Source: Mactromeris polynyma
Taxonomy: Eukaryota; Mollusca; Bivalvia; Venerida; Mactridae
Direction: 5' to 3'
Assembly: GCA_032209605.1 (NCBI GenBank)
Contig: JASFXZ010000015.1
Coordinates: 620,001-684,000 of the forward strand
DNA: 64,000 nucleotides
This document shows positions 48,165 to 59,600 of the stretch, piece by piece (position 1 is the stretch's first letter; the number at the start of each line of letters is the position of its first letter). The position numbers were made by a program, and so were the translations under genes. The notes beneath the pieces were generated by a model. That model saw only the letters and a list, made by a program, of their open reading frames with translations, did not search any database and was not told where the DNA came from.

Positions 48165-48224
48165 AGACAAAGCCCGTTGGCAGACACGTTCAGTCAACTC
48201 AATCTCCACTCAGGCCCCTCACAT

Positions 48225-48862
48225 ATGTGATGCTCGAGTGTAGCTGGAGTGACGCTCGAGTGAAGCTGGAGTGACGCTCGAGTGTAGCTGGAGTGACGGT
48301 CGATTGTAACTGGAGTGACGGTCGATTGTTACTGGAGTGACGGTCGATTGTAACTGGAGTGACGGTCGATTGTAACTGGAGTGTCGGTCGATTGTAACTG
48401 GAGTGACGGTCGATTGTAACTGGAGTGACGGTCGATTGTAACTGGAGTGACGGTCGATTGTAACTTGAGTGACGGTCGATTGTAACTGGAGTGACGGTCG
48501 ATTGTAACTTGAGTGACGGTCGATTGTAACTGGAGTGACGGTCGAGTGAAGCTGGAGTGACAGTCGAATGTAGCTTGAGTGACCGTCGAATGTAGCTTGA
48601 GTGACGGACGAATGTAAGTGGAGTGACGGTCGAATGCAGCTTGAGTGACGGTCGAGTGTAGCTTGAGTGACTGTCGAATGCAGCTGGAGTGACGGTCGAA
48701 TGCAGCTTGAGTGAAGTCGAGTGTAGCTTGAGTGACGGTCGAATGTAGCTGGAATGACTGTCGAGTCTAGCCGGAGTGACAGAGTGTTTTTTTTACTGGA
48801 GTGATGGGCGAGTGTAGCTGGTGTGACGTTTGAGTGTAGATGGTTTGACGTTAGAGTGTAGC
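48225..48862. repeat. 22-bp minisatellite (GGAGTGACGGTCGATTGTAACT)n
   Basis: About 28 units. The centre (48295-48540) is nearly uniform, with GTCGATTGTAACTGGAGTGA. The flanks drift to GTCGAATGTAGCTTGAGTGA and GCTCGAGTGTAGCTGGAG. This gradient, uniform inside and diverged outside, is typical of unequal crossing-over. Confidence 0.92.
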
Positions 48863-50207
48863 TGGCATGCTTTACGGAGTTTCACGGAGATTACCGATCT
48901 TTAGAATGTTCGTTAGCTTCCGGACTAGTATTATATGTTCGGGTGTGTTATCATTCTATTGCCCTTTACGATACTATGCAAATATATTATGCAATGCATA
49001 CGTCGCAGCTGTTTAATGAGAATTCGGAATCAGTGTAAAATATTTGCGAAATTAAACAAATGATAATTGAAAATTAAATGTCCCAAAAGTATTTTAAAGA
49101 CGTTTTACAGACGCTTTCAATATACAGTCATATATATGCATGATAAGGAATTTGAAAGCGTCTGGCTGATGTTGAGTGACAAGCATACGATTTTACTAGA
49201 TGGTCAAAAAAGGCCGATATACACAAGGGGGCGAAATTTGATTGCACTTGATTCCGCTATACTGGTAGTAAAGAGGATATTGATACTAAATTGATGTATT
49301 GTACTTAGAGTGCTAAAGAATAGCAACATTGAGACATAATCTGGTCACTTCACAGCCGACTTGGGGATCAGGCCCCCCCCTTCGCCTAGGAAGGGATACA
49401 ATTTTGTCCCACAGACCCGATTCATAGCGTAGAAACTTCTTAAAACAAAACATATGGAGTTCCTGCTACTCAAATCCTGAGATAACCGTGAAGATAAACA
49501 AATATTTATGTTATTGTTAATAAACTTTCAATAATGGTGGATAAATTGCACAGCTGAAAATCAAACAAATATTTCAATGTAAATTATGAATCATTATGCA
49601 AATCTGCTATATTTGGCAATGTGAAAAAGTATATAATTCTGAAAATATATTTTGCGCCGTATAACTATTAGCGTGCACCACAGTAGGCCATATCTTGCGT
49701 AGTTAAATTACCCAAAATTAGTTTGTAATTTTAATTGGAAATTGCATGACACATGCTAAGGGAAACGAATTCCTTGTTTTTCCTATTTTATTTCGTAAGA
49801 AAACATTTGCCCAACACCGGGGACATATAAAATATAATTTATATGTCCGAGCTAGCCATGCATACGTGTCTCTGTACTCCAACTTTTACACGCGTCTTCG
49901 TAACAGACAGCGACAGTATAGAGATGTGACGTCCGTGGCTGGACTATGTCCGAGCTAACACATAGGTTAATTTTCAATAATAAAATAATCTCGTTTTTCA
50001 TCAACAAAATCGAACTCCAATAGTTTTCTCTTTCTGCTCATATAACATAATGCTTTAAGCGTTTATCGGATACATAGATCTAAGATAGCCCGAGGCTACA
50101 GGTTAATGTGTTATACCAGTTATCAATCGGTGATCATCGGAAAATTTAGGATAACATACGGAAACTACCGACAAACAAATTGACTGTTGACCATATCGAC
50201 ATACATG
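48863..50207. other. Intergenic DNA
   Basis: Open frames at 49067 and 49746 resemble nothing known. No supported feature. Confidence 0.4.
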
Positions 50208-50390
50208 TACAGAAAAACCTCAAGAATAAGACCACTTTTGAGACCATTGAAAACAGGTCTTATTAAACGGTGGTCTGATTATCGAGGTTGTATAAAGAGC
50301 ACTTAAACAGTCAAACTGGACTCGAAAATTGTAGTCTCAATTTTGGGGTGGTCTTTTTATTGAGGTGGTTGTTAGATGAGGTTCACTGTA
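50208..50390 (+). mobile_element. MITE, TACAGTAAAACCTC family
   Basis: Left end TACAGAAAAACCTCAAGAAT and right end TTAGATGAGGTTCACTGTA form inverted termini; inside is GGTGGTCTGATTATCGAGG. Confidence 0.8.
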
Positions 50391-50415
50391 CATAAAACGA
50401 CAGCCTGAAAGGAAG

Positions 50416-51095
50416 TACAGTAAAACCTCAATAATCTGACCACCTCAGGGACCCTTGAAACTGGTAATTTTACTAAGGTGGTCTTAATATAAAATTGACA
50501 GTGTTGTTGAAGAGTGTGTTGCGCAAGAGATGTTTAACTTCTTGTACATGAAATCTCTGGGGAAAATTGGTTAATATGTTGAAGAGACGTTTTTGCTCAA
50601 GGGGGTTTAGACGGATTTATTGGTCACTTTGGGACAAATTGGTTAATATGTTGAAGAGAGGTTGTTGCTCAAGAAAGTTTTAACTTGTTGTTCATGATCA
50701 CTTTTGGGGAAATTGGTTAATATGTTGTAGAGAGGTCTTTGCTCAAAGAGGGTTTAGCTTTTTGTAAATGATTACTTTAGGGAAACTTGGTCGATATGTT
50801 GAAGAGAGGTCGTTGCTCAAGGAGGGTTAACTTGTTGTAAATGGTCACTTTGGAACAAATTGGTAAATATGTATAAGATAGGTCGTTGCTCAAGGAGAGT
50901 TTTAACTTGTTGTATATGCTCACTTTGGGGGAAATTGGTAAATATGTTGTAGAGAGGTCTTTGCTCAAAGAGGGTTTAACTTGTTGTTAATGATAAATTT
51001 GGGGAAAATTGTTAAATTTGTTGAAGTGATTTTGTTGCTCAAGTAGGGTTTAACTTGAGGTCAAAAAGGGGTCGCTCTTTAGAGGTTGCACTGTA
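50416..51095 (+). mobile_element. MITE, TACAGTAAAACCTC family, enlarged by an internal array
   Basis: The ends TACAGTAAAACCTCAATAAT and CTCTTTAGAGGTTGCACTGT are MITE termini. Between them lie about seven units of roughly 75-bp (GTTGAAGAGAGGTCGTTGCTC ... shortened here: GAGAGGTCGTTGCTCAAGG, TTTAACTTGTTG, CACTTTGGGGAAATTGGT, AATATGTTGAAG) at 50490-51060. The array more than triples the element's size. Confidence 0.78.
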
Positions 51096-52121
51096 TATGA
51101 AGTATATCATATTTCCACAAAACTAATGTTTTGTCCGACGAAAATATTTCTACGTAATATTTATTTTAAAATACCAAAATAAACAAGAAATTAATTGGTC
51201 TAGGTTTATAATACAAATATTGTTGCAAGCCACTGGTGAGCTAAAGTTATGACATGAAAGGTGGGCGTAACTGACGTCTCATCTACCACCTGGATATTCC
51301 TTTGAAGTGAAGTTGCAAAACATTGTCGCGAAACCGCATCTACCCCTTACTCGGTGTGGTTACAATTTGGGATATATTTTTGCTCAGACAAAACCAGCTA
51401 TTTGTTTTTTTACTGCGAAACGCACCCTTTCCAAAGCAACACCCGTTGGAAGACGCAAATTACAACTGTTGTTGTTTTCATTTCCATTGTATATGTTTAT
51501 TCCCATCTTTTCACGATTTACGGAGAAAATATATCCATAAATACTATTATGAAAAATCGTCAAGGTTTAAATTTCTTGAGTTGCTCAAATGTAAAAACAA
51601 AGTTACTTTATGAAACGTAGTTTAAATTTGTAAAATATGCCTTAAAACAAAGATCTTTAAAAGAGAAAAAATTACATTACCGTAATTCGATTGTCACCCT
51701 CGAGCAATATGTGCCTTGTTTGCATATTTTTTCTTCTTTTCAATAACATCATAATTATGATTTGTTTGTCCTCTAAATAGTGTTACCCCCCCCCCCTGTT
51801 TTTCCCCTGTTCTTCCGTTCGTTTCATGTTCTCATGTGATGTACTGTATATTTGTACTTTCTATGTGATTGTATAACGATGTACAGTGTACAAGTCAAGA
51901 CGAATAAAATGTTCTGTTATATTCTGTTCTGTTAAAAGATTGTGGCTCTAGAGAAGTTAAATTGGAAGTAAGATTTTTTACCACGGGAAGATGGTAATAT
52001 TGTTGGAGAGAGGTTTGTGATTAAAATTGGTCCAACTGAAGAGTGTATTATGTATCATCATCTGATAAGCTAACATTATATAAATATTAAACAGGTAGGT
52101 GTTCGCCATCAAGTGTCAAGT
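51096..52121. other. Intergenic DNA
   Basis: Overlapping frames near 51307-51620 are not supported. A poly-C tract lies at about 51787-51796. Confidence 0.4.
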
Positions 52122-52361
52122 TATACTCAGTACATTTAAAAACGCAAAATGTAAGATTTCTCAAATTTTATATACTTACCTAGGGATGCAAGGCAACAAC
52201 TTGACATGATATTATTTCATTTCACACAATGATGAACACTAAATTGTCTTTCAATCATCGGGTATTTTCTCACAAAAAATGAGGTTTAAAACACATTAAA
52301 ATGTCATGTTAAAGACATGTCACAGGTACAAAAATGTGCGTTTTTAAATGTACTTAGTGTA
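52122..52361 (+). mobile_element. MITE, TACTCAGTACATTTAAA family
   Basis: Left end ATACTCAGTACATTTAAAAA and right end TTTTTAAATGTACTTAGTGT are inverted termini of about 24 bp. Copies at 46159 and 54219 share the interior ATGTAAGATTTCTCAAATTT or relatives of it. Confidence 0.85.
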
Positions 52362-52424
52362 CATAGTTATTAAATCTCGGGCTGCAACAATATTCAACGG
52401 TGTTCAGATATTTAGTTTTCATTT

Positions 52425-52595
52425 ATTCGGTTTTCGGATATTCGGTTATTCGGATATTCGGTTATTCGGATATTCGGTTTTCGGGAATTCGGTTTTCGGA
52501 TATACGATATTTGGATATTCGGTAATTCGGTTATTCAGACAGTCGATTATTCTATATTCGGATATTCGGAATTGCGGTTTTCGGTTATTCGGTTC
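52425..52595. repeat. 8/16-bp tandem repeat (GGATATTCGGTTATTC)n
   Basis: Alternating GGATATTC and GGTTATTC (or GGTTTTC) words, degenerating toward the right edge. Confidence 0.85.
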
Positions 52596-53130
52596 GGTTA
52601 TATAAATAATTATATAAGATACATCAAATTAACAAAAATGGATAATTGAATGACTTGTGATTACCAGACATGAACATTTGACTAGGTAAGTAGGAAAGTA
52701 GAATTAGAACACCGAGCTAAAATATAAATTAATGTAGAGGAATGACTATAAATAGAACTTCATACCCCGTTATAAAAGTAAACAGTGCCAATAGCCGTGT
52801 AACTGAAAGATGAGTATAAACTTTTGAATCGAACCCTGAGAAAAAACCCGAACTTGGGTTTATCGTTTCATCCCTTTTTAAACCCCCTCAAGTATGTTTA
52901 AATCATTTAATTTGCAATCACAAATGCTATTATTAACATGTTTACTATTAATAATAATAATAATATCTTTATTTATAGAAGGTGACATGTAAAGAGGTTT
53001 ACAAAAACAGTTGTACAATTCTGAAATAAAACATGGCCTTCTAACAGAAAACAACATAAATTGAAACACAATAATTATATAACACACATTCGTTCATTCA
53101 AGACAATCACTCATCAGATATAATTGTAAA

Positions 53131-53312
53131 TACAGTAAAACCTCAATAATAAGACCACCCTTGGAACCATTGAAAACTAGTCTTAATACTGAGGTGGTCT
53201 TAATATTGAGGTTGAATAAAGAGCGGAACAGTCGAAATGGTATTGAAAAGTATGGTCGTTATATTGAGGTGGTCTTATTATTGAGGTGGTCGTTAAGTGA
53301 GGTTTTACTGTA
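53131..53312 (+). mobile_element. MITE, TACAGTAAAACCTC family, inside LINE 3' UTR
   Basis: TACAGTAAAACCTCAATAAT at the left and TTAAGTGAGGTTTTACTGTA at the right. It is the cleanest copy of the family, with intact GGTGGTCTTA arms. Confidence 0.9.
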
Positions 53313-53385
53313 GTACATACATATCAATATAATAGTAAATGCTAATAATAACTTTCATAACAACCATAATAGAATGTAGACCATT

Positions 53386-54115
53386 TTACAATAAAAATGA
53401 TTTTAATGCTCTTTTGAAAGTATTTACTGACGAGACTGATTTAATATTGTTGGGAATTTTGTTCCAATTAACAGCACTTACATTTGTAAAAGAATATTTC
53501 ATATATTTTGTTTTGAAAGTTGTCGTGACTAAGTCATTGTTTGCCACTGATCTTAAACTGTATATACTATTGGATGAAAAAAATAATAATGATTGAATAT
53601 ACTGGGGACTCTCATTGCAGTAAGCTTTGTAGACAAGGACTGAAGAATGATAAAAACATCTATTTTCAAACGATATCCAATTTAATTTCTTGAGTAATTT
53701 TGAGTTATCAAGGTTGGCAAACTCCTTTTGAATTAATCTAGCTACACGCGCTTGTAATTTACCTAAAGATGTATAACATTTTTTTCCAGTACCCCAAACG
53801 GTACAACAATAGTCCATTATAGAAAGAATATATGCATTATAAAATAATAATTTCATTTCAAATGATAAAAACGGCAATTAAGTGCAATTTTTGAATTGAG
53901 TACATATTTTTGTAAGATGGGTATTCCATGATATGGTCTTATCAATGTAAATACCAAGTACCTTTTGAACATTTACATTTTGCAATTTAGTTCTATTTAT
54001 ATACAGCGTTAGTTCAATATCAAGATTTTTAGACGGTTATTCGACGATAGAATCATACACGTAGATTTATTAGGATGTAAAGACATGTTATCTATTTGGC
54101 ACCAAGAAATATCTC
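53386..54115 (-). pseudogene. LINE reverse transcriptase C-terminal fragment
   Basis: A 163-codon open frame ending at 53386 contains YNAYILSIMDYCCTVWG, LQARVARLI and NTFKRALKSFL, typical of the thumb and C-terminal part of non-LTR reverse transcriptases (Jockey/CR1-like). Upstream, across stops and a frameshift, are VLGIYIDKTISWNTHL (about 53910-53960) and MSLHPNKSTCMILSS (about 54050-54095), also canonical. The YxDD catalytic motif lies further 5' and is absent. The copy is inactive. Confidence 0.83.
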
Positions 54116-54218
54116 ATTTTAAGTGTATCGTGCTTACATTTCGGAATTTTGGGAGTTTTCGTGTAAACAGAAGTACCTTCCTGTGCAGTCATACTAAGTA
54201 AAACGCCCATTTTCCATC

Positions 54219-54443
54219 TAAACTCAGAACATTAAAAAACGCAAAATGTAAGATTTCTCAAATTTCATCAACATACATAGGGATACAAGACAAGAACGTA
54301 ACATGATATTATTTAATTTTACGCCATGATGGGCGCTAAAATTTCTCTCAATAAACGAGTATTTTCATATCAATGAGTTTGAAAATACAATAAAAGACTT
54401 CTCACAGGAACAAAAATGTGAGTGTTTAACTGTACAGAGTTTA
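54219..54443 (+). mobile_element. MITE, TACTCAGTACATTTAAA family, third copy
   Basis: AACTCAGAACATTAAAAAAC at the left and GAGTGTTTAACTGTACAGAG at the right; the interior ATGTAAGATTTCTCAAATTT is shared with the 52122 copy. Confidence 0.75.
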
Positions 54444-55327
54444 TCTACGCATGTTTACATATAAACATATTTTCCTTTATTATAAGCGTGGTTAAATAAC
54501 TAATGGACATTCATTGAAAATGTTATGAGTGAAAAACGTGTGTATACATATATTTTCTGAATATAGAATTACGCACATGTTATTATCTTGATTTGTATAG
54601 TTCGTACATAGGATGGTGCGGATTGAATTTGCGTCAATACTTCGTGTTTAAGTTCTGAAAGGGTTGGACCCTTTGAGTTAAACCAGCGGGTTTCCTTTTG
54701 TGGGCAAACAGATGAAATAGTTATAAAAAACTGCGGCTGTGAGTTAACTTATAACAGTTTTCATGTGTAACTTAACGTGTCAAATTTGTATAAAAATATC
54801 ACATGGGCGACTTATTTTTATGAATTAAGAAATAAAGGATTATAGAAAAAATGTCATACAGGGTCGAGATATATAGATTTCAATAAATCTTTTTATACCA
54901 TATTTTTCATTTGAATATCAATTAGGATGAATGAGTCTTGAAATGTATACATCAATTTGGCCACAAACCAGCCCCACCTACGGGTAGGTATGAAAAGCAT
55001 CAATGGGTTTTCTTATTTACCAACAGCTCGTAAAATAGGGCGTGGTTGTATTCCCCACAATCCGGACAGACGCATAGGATAGCTCTTTCATTCACACGAT
55101 CTTCTATAAACTTAGGCTTTAGTCAATATATGTATAAAGCGTTTGAGTGACTATACCTTCGAAGGTTAAACAGACGCTTGTAATTTTGTTCCTTTAATTT
55201 CAAATCAGACGATAATCGATACGATGATGTATGCAGATTACGAGTTTAAGACTGCCCGCACTATTGCGCAATAATCAAGCGGTTTGGCGTAAGAACATCA
55301 ACAACGTGTGTATTACTTCAGCCGGCT
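54444..55327. other. Intergenic DNA upstream of the GT92 gene
   Basis: Presumed promoter and 5' UTR of the plus-strand gene. No strong TATA box is seen. Confidence 0.4.
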
Positions 55328-56172
55328 ATGGGAAGACGGCCGATGTCTAGTTCTATGAAGATGTTTGTGAAAATGCTTGGATGTTTATCTCAAAAAAATG
55401 TTGCTCTTTTGTTGACATATTTTTATGTTATGACAGTAATTGTGTTAGTGGTAATTTATCGAGAGACTACTAATGTTTCTAAAGCGACAGAAAAGGGTGC
55501 AGAATATTTTTCACCGAAAGAAACAGTAGGTTATACTATTATCAAACGACCGGAAGTGAAGCGCACCATTTTGGAAAATGGCGCCCAAAATGGCGGATTA
55601 CAAAATGGCGTCTTAAAAGAATCAAACAGGGCTTTCCCACATTTGAATATTGGGAAAAATCGAGAAACAGTTAAAAAAGATACCGATTCGAAAACAGGTA
55701 ATAAATCGATACAAAATAAACTGGTGCTTCAAAATAAACCGGTGCTTCAAAATAAACCGGTGCTTCAAAATAAACCGGTAGTTCTAAATAAACCTGAAAA
55801 ACCTGGGAAAAATAATAGACGATTTCAAGAAAAAAGTAAAGTTAAAAACCCAACATTGAAAACTGCAGACAATCTAAAAGTTCCCAAAATTTCGCCGAAG
55901 TATCCGAATGTTGAACTGGTTCCAAATTTTAAATTCGACTCAATTCCACCGGTCAAAGCAGACTCATGGCAGAATATTCTGGCGGATAGGACGTTTCTGA
56001 TATTTGCAGCGTTCCTGGAGCATACTTTCGGTCAACCGTACGTCAGAGGTCTCGCAATGAACGGTAACTCCTATCTGCCGAGATTCTACTGCGAACTGAC
56101 GTACAATGATGACGTCATAGAGACAGTGAAGGGTCTAAAACCCTGGATGCTTCCGGATCATCACGAAAAAGA
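55328..56172 (+). CDS. Glycosyltransferase family 92 protein, exon 1 (anchor and stem)
   Basis: Encodes residues 1-281 and two bases of codon 282. A basic N-terminus is followed by the signal anchor VALLLTYFYVMTVIVLVVIY (about 25-44), then a long lysine-rich, low-complexity stem. The stem contains four tandem copies of LQNKPV (the last one VLNKPE) at about 137-160. Toward the end, PRFYCELTYND and GLKPWMLPDHHEKE enter the folded part. The exon ends AAAGA|GTAAGT. The start was chosen as the first ATG with an anchor immediately after; two more in-frame ATGs follow within 12 residues. Confidence 0.86.
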
Positions 56173-56584
56173 GTAAGTTGACGACTAACACTTTTCATAT
56201 CCGATTATTTTGTATAAAACGAGTAGATATTTTTGTTATATAAACAGATAAATGTATAACTACATTTATTTTGTAATTTATTTATTCTATTCTTATATAA
56301 TATTGTGACTAATATGAACAGTTATACGATAAAACCCACTATTATTGACCAAAATCCATTGTCAGGTGATTAAATTTTCCAACAAATATATTTATCAATT
56401 TTCATTTCATACCAAAATATTTATAAATATCAGATGTCTTCTTTTCTTGTTACAGCAATTTTAATATTAGGAACAAAATGCAAAAGGAAAACTACAAAAT
56501 GGCGTCGCGACATAGTTATAAAATAAATAAAATTATCGGTGTAGCTTAATGTATACAAAACATGTTACTAATAAGTTAATTAAT

Positions 56585-56746
56585 TACAGTCGACCCTCGT
56601 TCATTCGAATTCATCGGGTCAGACATTTTATTTTGAATAATACATGGTTTCGAATAGCCCAATTCATTTTGACGGGTCTTGATATTTATTTCGAATTATA
56701 CCAAATATTCGGATAAAAAGTTGTCGAATAAACGAGGTCCGTCTGT
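56585..56746 (+). mobile_element. MITE, TACAGTCGGACCTCGTT family
   Basis: TACAGTCGACCCTCGTTCAT at the left and AAACGAGGTCCGTCTGT at the right. This is the fullest uninterrupted copy, about 162 bp. Confidence 0.85.
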
Positions 56747-57216
56747 CCTACTTAATTGCCTGAATAGTTTATACCCAACTTTATAATGCATATAAACTAC
56801 TTAAACGCTTTTCTCTCAATGTGTTTAATTGAATTAATATTAATTTTTCTTTGATGTTTCTTAATACTTATGAATTCTGTCTCTAAAAATTAGTTTTCAT
56901 TTCAAAGTAATACGACATAGTGCACTGATTCTTATCACAATGAGAGGACCCTTTTTACTAGACATGTGCTTCCGGTCCTTTTCAAAATTGCATTTAAGTA
57001 AATTTCATGTAGATGCTGAATTATTAGAATTAATTGATATGTTTAAACCAAAAAATATAGTTTAGCGCATATATAGACCCCAAAAATACCAACAGCAAAA
57101 TGCATAATCAGCTACAGATATTTGGTATTCAGCGTAAATGTCTTAATTCATAACGTATAAATGAATATTAATTAAATGCGGATGGATTAAAGCATCGGGC
57201 TGCCACGAAGATGTCC

Positions 57217-57484
57217 TATACACTCAACAAAATTTCTAATTGGTCACTTCATATTTATTGAAGAGACCATACCATATATATCCGTTTTATGACTTTTAAT
57301 TTTAGGGTTATTAGTGTTGATCTGTTGTAAAATTCACGTGAGAATCAATATGGATTAATGTATTCTGAACAGTTGTACGAAGAAAGTATTTATGTGATGG
57401 TGTTTGTATTGTTGAATTTTCATTCACTGTTAAAGAATATCAATAAAATCCAAGTGACCAATTAGAAATTTTGCTGAGTGTATA
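57217..57484 (+). mobile_element. MITE with 33-bp near-perfect inverted termini
   Basis: TATACACTCAACAAAATTTC at the left, continuing TAATTGGTCACTT, is mirrored at the right (57452-57484) with a single mismatch. It is 268 bp long with no coding capacity. A degenerate single end may exist at 39990-40012 (ACACTGAACAAAATCTCTAA). Confidence 0.9.
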
Positions 57485-58030
57485 TAGTAATATACTGTTT
57501 TGAATGTGAAGACCAATATATTTACTTTATTTTTTCGTTAATATTCTAGTCGGGTGCTTAATCCTAGTACTACTCGCAAACACCACCTTAGAAACCATCC
57601 GGCTACTTTCAAAAAAAAATTCAGAGGAAAATGCCCCAAACCCAATAGCTTCCATATACGTCAGGGACGGGTTCAAGATTTGGCCTCGGGTGGGGGGGGG
57701 GGCGTTATATTTTGGCCATATATGGTTTTGCTCAAGCCTTATAAAACGACGGGATAATATTACACAGCATAATATGTATAAACATATGAACATCATAAAA
57801 TATAGTTCTTTAATAAATCAGAATCGATTTTTCGAAAAAAATATAAATAAAAGATCTCAGATTCTGTATTTTCCTATTTATACTACGCCCTAAGTGGGCC
57901 CCTATATCGGAATTTGCCATTTTATGTATAATCTTGCTCGATGATCAATGGTGCTGTTGGTTGTTAAACAAGCGTCCATTGAGGCAGATTAAATAGGAAA
58001 TTAACTGAGCCTTCCATCTTAAGGAAATAT

Positions 58031-58348
58031 TACAGTAAAACCTCACTTAAAGACCACCTCATACTTAAGAACCCAATTTTCGATAAGGTCATGAAAAATT
58101 GGACAGTGGCGCTACTGGGATTCGAACCCGGGTCTACGGATTGCCGGTCCGTTATGCTTATCACTACACAGCGACCTAACGTCAATTTCGTGTAAATTTA
58201 ATTTATATATAGTTGATTAAGTTTATCTACACTTTGGTAAATTTTCACTATTTTGCTCTGAATTCGAACTCAATATCAAGCCCACCTCAGTAATGAGTCC
58301 AGCTTTCAAGGGACAAAAGGGTGGTCGCATTATTGAGGTTTTACTGTA
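58031..58348 (+). mobile_element. MITE, TACAGTAAAACCTC family, containing a SINE head
   Basis: TACAGTAAAACCTCACTTAA at the left and TATTGAGGTTTTACTGTA at the right enclose a tRNA-like family E head (58107-58188, minus strand). The MITE is about 130 bp longer than its relatives as a result. Confidence 0.82.
58107..58188 (-). repeat. tRNA-like SINE head, family E
   Basis: Minus-strand GACGTTAGGTCGCTGTGTAG ... GGGTTCGAATCCCAGTAGCG; matches 42620-42690. Confidence 0.75.
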
Positions 58349-58416
58349 TATTTTAAATTCGCACATGTTCGAATATTCTTACGTTTTAAAAAAATAAAAT
58401 GCGTGTATTTTTTCAG

Positions 58417-59326
58417 GTACAAAACACTGTTCTTATACTGTCCACTCCCAGACGACCGGGTACCAAAATATGTTTCCATCATCCCAGTCAAGGAACCAGT
58501 CAGACTACAGCGACTTCCGGTTATTTATCATCCCAAAGAAGAACGCAATTTTACAGTATGTCTTTCGCCATTGTTCTTTAACTATAGCATCGAATATGAA
58601 CTAGTGCAATGGTTTGAACTTAATAAAATACTTGGCGCGGATCTATTTATAGTTTATAACCATTCAACGGTTGGCAGAACAGACGAGATTTTAAATCATT
58701 ACGTCAGAGAAGGTTGGGTCAAGGTCGTCCAATGGAAGCTTCCGGAGCATACTGATCTTCATTACTACGGTCAAGTCTCAATGATGAACGATTGTTTCTT
58801 GAGAAATTATAAAGTCTCACGATACATGGTGAATATTGACCTTGATGAACTGATAATTCCTAGAAAAGGAATGACGAAATGGAGTGAGCTGATGACGTCA
58901 CTTCCGCATGACAAGTGCGAGTACAGTTTCCGGAGTACCATTGCTCTGGAAAGTCAGACTGTTTTTGAAGGTAAACAAAAAGCGCGGGAACTAAATCTTA
59001 ATTTTATGATGAGCATGTGTAGAAGGGAATACATTTTTGATAAAAACGTTAGATCGAAATTTATCGTAAATACCACATGCGTTGACACTGTTGGGATACA
59101 TTTCTGTTGGAAATACCGGAACGGGACGGCTGACACGGAGCGTTTTCATGTCCCACCACGTGACGGCCTTATGTTTCACTTCCGGTCAGAACCAGTTGCA
59201 AAGAAAGGTCGTGAGATTGAAGAGAAGGCAGTGTATAAATACCACACTGAGCTGATTCAAAACGCTAAACAGAGATGGGAGAAAATTAACTCGGAAAAAC
59301 AAAAGTCGAAATCTTCAAAAAAATAA
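58417..59326 (+). CDS. Glycosyltransferase family 92 protein, exon 2 (catalytic domain)
   Basis: Completes Glu282 and encodes residues 283-584 of the model (55328-56172, 58417-59326). The domain is GT92 (DUF23), to which nematode GALT-1, a galactosyltransferase acting on core fucose of N-glycans, belongs. Seen motifs are FTVCLSPLF (327-335), VQWFELNKILGADLFIVYN (345-363), YGQVSMMNDCFLR (399-411) and NIDLDELIIP (421-430), where DLDE is the metal/nucleotide-sugar DxD-type motif. A late histidine-rich part (VPPRDGLMFHFR) is also family-like. The stop at 59324 overlaps AATAAA. Length and domain order are normal. Donor is probably UDP-galactose; acceptor unknown. Confidence 0.94.
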
Positions 59327-59411
59327 ATCGTTATTTTTGAAAATTTAAATATCTGTTATTTTATGCAGTGCTCAAAGTGTGATGTTAATAGTATTTTTTT
59401 CGTGAGTAAAA

Positions 59412-59600
59412 TACAGTAACACTTGATAATTAGACCACCCTTGTGACCCTTGAAAATACTAGTAGGCCTATTCTTATTGCCGTGGTATGAATATTGTGTT
59501 TGAATAAAGAGCAAAACAGTGAAAATAGACTTGAAAATTATGTTTTTGAATTCTTGGCGGTCTTATTTTTGAGGTGGTCTTTAAGTGAGGTTTTACTGTA
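59412..59600 (+). mobile_element. MITE, TACAGTAAAACCTC family, in the GT92 3' region
   Basis: TACAGTAACACTTGATAAT at the left and TTAAGTGAGGTTTTACTGTA at the right. It contains TGAATAAAGAGC (AATAAA at 59503), a possible polyadenylation signal 177 bp after the GT92 stop. Confidence 0.85.

Larger units (their letters stand above)
52950..54115 (-). mobile_element. 5'-truncated LINE with 3' tail, interrupted by a MITE
   Basis: On the minus strand the reverse transcriptase remnant (54115-53386) is followed by a 3' UTR ending CTATAAATAAAG and an (ATT)n tail at 52950-52967. A MITE (53131-53312) sits in the 3' UTR. There is no endonuclease domain or 5' end. Confidence 0.75.
56173..58416 (+). other. 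GT92 intron
   Basis: Starts GTAAGT and ends TATTTTTTCAG. It holds three MITEs (56585, 57217, 58031), the last with a SINE head inside. The open frames at 57527-57893 around a G-run (57689-57700) belong to repeat-like sequence and are not coding. Confidence 0.85.

Noticed and set aside
47908..48230. Frames over SINE D on both strands
   Set aside because: They lie wholly within the SINE and its target duplications.
53339..53596. 85-codon plus-strand frame
   Set aside because: It is antisense to the LINE reverse transcriptase fragment, which has clear motifs.
57527..57893. Protein with RVQDLASGGGGG
   Set aside because: Repeat-like sequence around a G-run inside the GT92 intron; frames are open on both strands.
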